A stretch of 11,267 nt of DNA from positions 1 through 11,267 of the forward strand of contig JAIFTM010000035.1 of the NCBI GenBank assembly GCA_019661745.1, in the 5' to 3' direction. This document shows positions 7,648 through 11,267 of the stretch, piece after piece (within the stretch, counting starts at the first letter, position 1; every line of letters starts with the position of its first letter). The notes under the pieces were generated by a model. It had not been told where the DNA came from. It was given only the letters and a program-made list of their open reading frames with translations, and did no database searches. The position numbers and the translations under genes were made by a program. This DNA comes from Mollicutes bacterium PWAP. Lineage in GTDB: Bacteria; Bacillota_I; Bacilli_A; Mycoplasmatales; Metamycoplasmataceae.

Positions 7648-9048
7648 ATGTCACAAATTCAAAAAATTCACGCTAGAGAAGTTTTAGACTCACGTGGAAA
7701 CCCTACAATTCAAGTTGAAGTATGATCAGAATACGGATATGGAACAGCTATGGTGCCATCAGGAGCATCTACTGGAGATCTTGAAGCTCATGAGCTAAGA
7801 GATAAAGGAACTAAATTCGAATCTAATTGATTCGGAGGAAAAGGTGTTATGAATGCTGTTAATAATGTTAACACAGAAATAGCAGAAGCACTTCTAGGAA
7901 TGGAAGTTACAAATCAAAGAGCAATCGATATGAAAATGATTGAAATTGATGGAACAAAAAATAAAAAAAGACTTGGCGCTAATGCTATACTTGGTGTTTC
8001 ATTAGCTGTTCTTAAAGCGGCTTCAGATGAAACTGGACTTCCTTTATATCAATATATAGGTGGGACTAATGCTAGAAAACTGCCAGTGCCAATGTTAAAT
8101 GTTATTAATGGTGGAGAACATGCATCAAATTCATTAGATTTTCAAGAATTTATGATTATGCCAGTTGGAGCAAAATCTCTAAGAGAAGCTTTACAAATGG
8201 CTAATAAAACATTCCATACATTATCTAAATTATTACATGATAATGGACACTCAACAGCAGTTGGTGATGAAGGCGGATTTGCTCCTAACTTTAAAAATGG
8301 TCACTATGAAGCTCTAGAGTTTTTAGTTAAAGCTATTGAAAAATCCGGATTTAAAGCCGCAAAAGAAGGAGAAAAAGCTATTGCTATAGCTATGGACCCC
8401 GCTACTTCAGAACTATATAATGAAGAAACAGGAAAATATATTTTTGCTAAAGCTCAAAAATTCAATCTTGAAGGAAAAACTGAATTTACTACTTCAGAAA
8501 TGGTTTCATACCTAGTTGAAATGACTGAAAAATTTCCAATTATTTCAATAGAAGATGGTTTAGCAGAAACAGATTGAGAAGGTTTTAAACAATTTACTGC
8601 TGCCACAAAAGGTAAACTACAAGTTATGGGAGATGATTTAACTGTAACTAACTCAGATATTTTAGCTTATGCTATTAAAGAAAAATCAATGAATTCAATT
8701 TTAATAAAAATCAATCAAATTGGTTCTATTTCTGAAACATTAGATACAATTGAATTAGCTCATAAAGCAGGTATGACAGCTGTCGTATCACATCGTTCAG
8801 GAGAAACAGAAGACACAACTATTGCAGATTTAGCTGTTGGACTTAATACTGGACAAATCAAAACTGGTTCTATGTCAAGAACAGATAGAATTGCAAAATA
8901 TAATAGACTTCTTGCAATTGAGGAAGAACTTGGAACAAATGCTGAGTTTGATGGAGTTAAAACATTCCACAACCTTGGTAAAAATGTACTTTCAGCAGTT
9001 GCCCCTTCTAGAGAAGATGCTATTAAGCATGAAAAATCACAAAAATAA
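7648..9048 (+). CDS. eno: Enolase (phosphopyruvate hydratase)
   Basis: It converts 2-phosphoglycerate to phosphoenolpyruvate in glycolysis, a main energy route in mollicutes; in several mycoplasmas enolase is also found on the surface and binds plasminogen (family knowledge, not visible here). The protein is 466 residues with TGA-coded Trp at 7723, 7828 and 8575. Seen in order: [12 protein letters not shown] near the N-terminus, the PSGASTG loop, GGEH with His158, GDEGG with Glu208, AMD with Asp250, EDG with Glu302, GDD (328-330), Lys354 in [18 protein letters not shown] from 381 and Lys405 in GQIKTGS. All expected metal ligands and catalytic residues are therefore present. It is about 30 residues longer than the E. 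coli enzyme, mostly through a C-terminal tail ending in KHEKSQK. It is flanked by its own promoter region and a terminator, so it is likely a single-gene unit. Confidence 0.97.
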
Positions 9049-9086
9049 TTTTATAATTATTTAATTTATAAAAATAGAATAGTTTC

Positions 9087-9111
9087 AAAAAACACTTTTA
9101 TGTGTTTTTTT
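9087..9111 (+). terminator. Rho-independent terminator after eno
   Basis: AAAAAACAC (9087-9095) pairs with GTGTTTTTT (9102-9110) around TTTTAT, and the T-run continues to 9111. It starts about 40 nt after the eno stop and separates eno from uvrB. Confidence 0.75.
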
Positions 9112-9153
9112 AATAATCAATATTTTTTTTATTATTTTATAAAATATAAACTT

Positions 9154-9159
9154 TATAAT
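9154..9159 (+). promoter_or_regulatory. Candidate -10 box of uvrB
   Basis: TATAAT at 9154-9159 ends 6 nt before the uvrB ATG, the spacing expected for a leaderless transcript. A TATAAA at 9138-9143 is an alternative giving a leader of about 15 nt. There is no Shine-Dalgarno in either case and no clear -35. Confidence 0.35.
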
Positions 9160-9165
9160 AAAAAT

Positions 9166-11136
9166 ATGAAAAATTTTGAACTTATTACAGATAAAAAACC
9201 TAGTGGAGATCAACCTTCTAGTATTAAAAAACTAGTTCAAGGACTTAAAAATGGAGAACAAAACCAAGTTTTACTTGGAGCAACTGGAACTGGTAAAACT
9301 TTTACTATAGCTAATGTTATAAAAGAATCAGGAAAACCTACTTTAGTTCTTTCTCATAATAAAACTCTTGCTTCTCAGCTTTATACTGAATTTAAAGAAA
9401 TATTTCCTAATAATAAAGTAGAATATTTTATATCTTATTTTGATTATTACAAACCAGAAGCATATATACCTTCTAGTGATACTTTTATTGACAAAACATC
9501 TAAAGGTAATGTTGATATTGAAGCCATGAGAATGAGTGCTTTGAATTCATTACTTTCTCATAATGATGTCATTGTTGTGGCTTCAGTTGCTTCAATTTAT
9601 GGAGCACTTAATAGAGAAGAATATGCTTGAGGATTAACAGAATTAGAAATTGGTCAAGTATATGAAAGAACTAAATTATTAAGAAGGCTTATTGAAATTA
9701 ATTACAATAGAACTAAAGGAGACCTTGTTAGAGGATCATTTAGAGTAGTTGGAGAAACTTTTGAAATTGTTCCAGGTTGAACTGATGATTTTTATTTAAG
9801 ATTAGATTTTTTTGGTGATGAACTTGATTCAATAGAAATTGTTGATCCTTTAAATAAAAATATTATTCAAAAATTACAAAAGTATACAATTTATCCAGGA
9901 GATGCTTATACAATTAGAAAAACAACTTTAAAAAACGCTATTCCTTCAATTGAAAAAGAATTTAAAAAACGTTTAGATTATTTTGAAAAAGAAGGAAAAA
10001 TTCTTGAAAAAGAAAGATTAAAACAAAGGATAAGTAGTGATATTGAATCTTTAAAAGAGTTTGGTATGACTTCTGGAATAGAAAACTATTCTATGTATCT
10101 TGATGGACGTAATTTTGGAGAAAGACCTTATACAATTATGGATTATTTTCCAAAAAATTCACTTATGGTTATTGATGAATCTCATATGATGATACCTCAA
10201 TTACATGCTATGTATAAAGGTGATAGAAGTAGAAAAGAAAACTTAGTTGAATACGGATTTAGACTTCCATCTGCTCTTGAAAATAGACCATTACGTTTTG
10301 AAGAATGAGAAAATGCCTTCCCATGACCAAAAATTTTTGTAAGTGCAACCCCCTCAAATTATGAAATTGAAAAATCTGGAGAGAAAAATATTGTCAAACA
10401 AATAATTAGACCAACAGGTTTGTTAGATCCAAAAATTGAAGTTATACCCTATGAAGGTCAAGTAGATTTCATTTATGATAAATTAATTGAACAAAGAAAA
10501 GTTGATGAAAAATCTTTCATTCTCACTACTACAAAAAGATTTTCCGAAGAACTTTCTTCTTATTTAAAAAATAAAAAAATAAAATCAGCATATATCCATT
10601 CAGAACACAAAACTTTTGAACGTAACGAAATAATTAGAAAATTAAGAGTTGGAGTTTATGAAGTTATTATTGGTATAAATCTTCTAAGAGAAGGAATGGA
10701 TGTTCCTGAAGTTAGTAAAGTATTTGTTATGGATTCAGATAAAGAGTCATTTTTACGTTCAAAAAGTTCACTTATTCAAATAATTGGACGTGCAGCACGT
10801 AATGTAAATGGTATAGTTTATTTATTTGGTAATAAAATTTCTAGAAGTATGAAATTAGCCATTGATGAAACTGAAAATCGTAGAAAAATTCAAATTATTC
10901 ATAACAAAAAAAATGGAATTACTCCTAAAACTATATTTAAAAAAATTCCTGAACCAATTCATGTTCAAGGTAAAAAAAATGAAAAAGCCCTTGAATTATC
11001 ACAAAAAATGAATGCAAAAGAAAAATCTAAATTAATCGCTTCTTTACGGGGTCAAATGCTTATGGCTTCAAGAAAAATGAATTTTGAAGAAGCGGCCAGA
11101 ATTAGAGATCTCATTTTAGAATTAGAATGTAATTAA
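9166..11136 (+). CDS. uvrB: UvrABC system protein B (excinuclease subunit B)
   Basis: This is the central DNA-damage recognition subunit of nucleotide excision repair: it is loaded by UvrA, checks the lesion by inserting a beta-hairpin between the strands, and recruits UvrC for incision. The 656-residue protein is near the usual family length and complete. It has Walker A GATGTGKT (38-45), the Tyr-rich hairpin [12 protein letters not shown] (91-102), Walker B DESH (337-340), [20 protein letters not shown], motif [14 protein letters not shown], motif [10 protein letters not shown], and a C-terminal UVR motif (about 624-653) for UvrC and UvrA contact. Four TGA codons give Trp (9628, 9778, 10306, 10324). 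I chose the ATG at 9166, because an in-frame ATG at 9100 lies in the eno terminator loop and would add a Phe/Tyr-rich piece. uvrA and uvrC are not in the window. Confidence 0.97.
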
Positions 11137-11164
11137 TTTTTTAAATATTTTTAAATTTAAAAAA
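11137..11164 (+). terminator. Weak AT-only hairpin after uvrB
   Basis: TTTTTTAAAT (11137-11146) pairs with ATTTAAAAAA (11155-11164), immediately after the uvrB stop. With no G or C the stem is weak. It overlaps the U-tract of the minus-strand terminator next to it, and may help to end uvrB transcription. Confidence 0.3.
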
Positions 11165-11183
11165 ATAGGCAAAAATGCCTATT
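11159..11183 (-). terminator. Terminator for a minus-strand gene entering from the right
   Basis: On the minus strand AATAGGC (11183-11177) pairs with GCCTATT (11170-11164) around ATTTTT, and the following bases continue as T down to 11159. The plus strand has no T-tract after this hairpin, so the orientation is minus. This implies a convergent gene to the right of uvrB. Confidence 0.6.
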
Positions 11184-11223
11184 CCACATAATTTATCAAT
11201 TAAGATAAACCCAGTAAATTTTC

Positions 11224-11265
11224 TTACTTTTTTTGTGTTTTTGTATTTTTTGAATACCATTTTAT
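11224..11265 (-). CDS. Possible C-terminal end of a minus-strand gene (partial)
   Basis: On the minus strand one frame is open from the right edge, ends at TAA (11226-11224) and would encode a Lys-rich tail, IKWYSKNTKTQKK. Its stop lies about 40 nt ahead of the minus-strand terminator, a normal distance. A second frame is also open to the edge but runs straight through the terminator hairpin, so I prefer this one. Thirteen codons are too few to identify the gene. Confidence 0.25.
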   Translation of the reverse strand: MKWYSKNTKTQKK

Positions 11266-11267
11266 AA

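Noticed and set aside
8760..9064. Minus-strand ORF at 8760-8972 and plus-strand ORF at 8837-9064 overlapping the 3' part of eno
   Set aside because: Both overlap the conserved enolase C-terminal coding sequence and show no family motifs.
9100..9165. Upstream in-frame ATG for uvrB
   Set aside because: It lies in the loop of the eno terminator, adds an aromatic-rich non-conserved piece, and the conserved UvrB N-terminus starts at 9166.
11148..11267. Minus-strand frame running from the right edge through the terminator hairpin
   Set aside because: Coding through a hairpin with a U-tract is unlikely; the frame that stops at 11224, ahead of the hairpin, is more economical.
1..11267. tRNA, rRNA, CRISPR array, complete insertion sequence or replication origin
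   Set aside because: I saw no cloverleaf, no regularly spaced repeats, no transposase with paired ends, and no DnaA-box cluster.

Overview
The window is AT-rich DNA that reads sensibly only if TGA codes for tryptophan. TGA falls inside otherwise unbroken frames of enolase and UvrB at positions where those families carry Trp, and 16 times in one very long gene. This points to a mollicute, a Mycoplasma-type bacterium. A small cold-shock protein and a giant membrane-anchored coiled-coil protein without cysteine fit such a surface-protein-rich parasite. The species cannot be named from the sequence.

Layout. (1) 1-135 may be the last codons of a gene entering from the left; its end weakly resembles the end of the next gene. 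(2) 150-5621 is one uninterrupted 1823-residue gene for a predicted surface protein: N-terminal signal/anchor, a first long coiled-coil arm, a Trp-rich globular centre, a second coiled-coil arm, and a C-terminal globular tail with an HNH-nuclease-like pattern. A strong hairpin terminator follows it. (3) 5622-6052 is a gene-poor gap holding that terminator and a degenerate reading frame without an ATG. (4) 6053-7114 encodes a minimal DEAD-box-type RNA helicase. It converges on csp (minus strand, 7168-7374), and the two share a 26-bp bidirectional terminator that reaches into the last csp codons. (5) 7375-7647 is a divergent control region between csp and eno, with tandem direct repeats and three abutting inverted repeats. 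(6) 7648-9048 is enolase, followed by a terminator. (7) 9166-11136 is uvrB, complete. (8) 11137-11267 holds a hairpin whose U-tract lies on the minus strand, so a minus-strand gene probably enters from the right and converges on uvrB.

The housekeeping genes (helicase, csp, eno, uvrB) are single-gene units separated by terminators and do not form one pathway: RNA remodelling, cold-shock RNA binding, glycolysis and excision repair. csp and eno share the same Shine-Dalgarno octamer. The helicase and uvrB have no Shine-Dalgarno; a TATAAT sits just upstream of each ATG, which suggests leaderless or nearly leaderless transcripts. The most unusual object is the giant two-arm coiled-coil protein, which I cannot assign to a named family.
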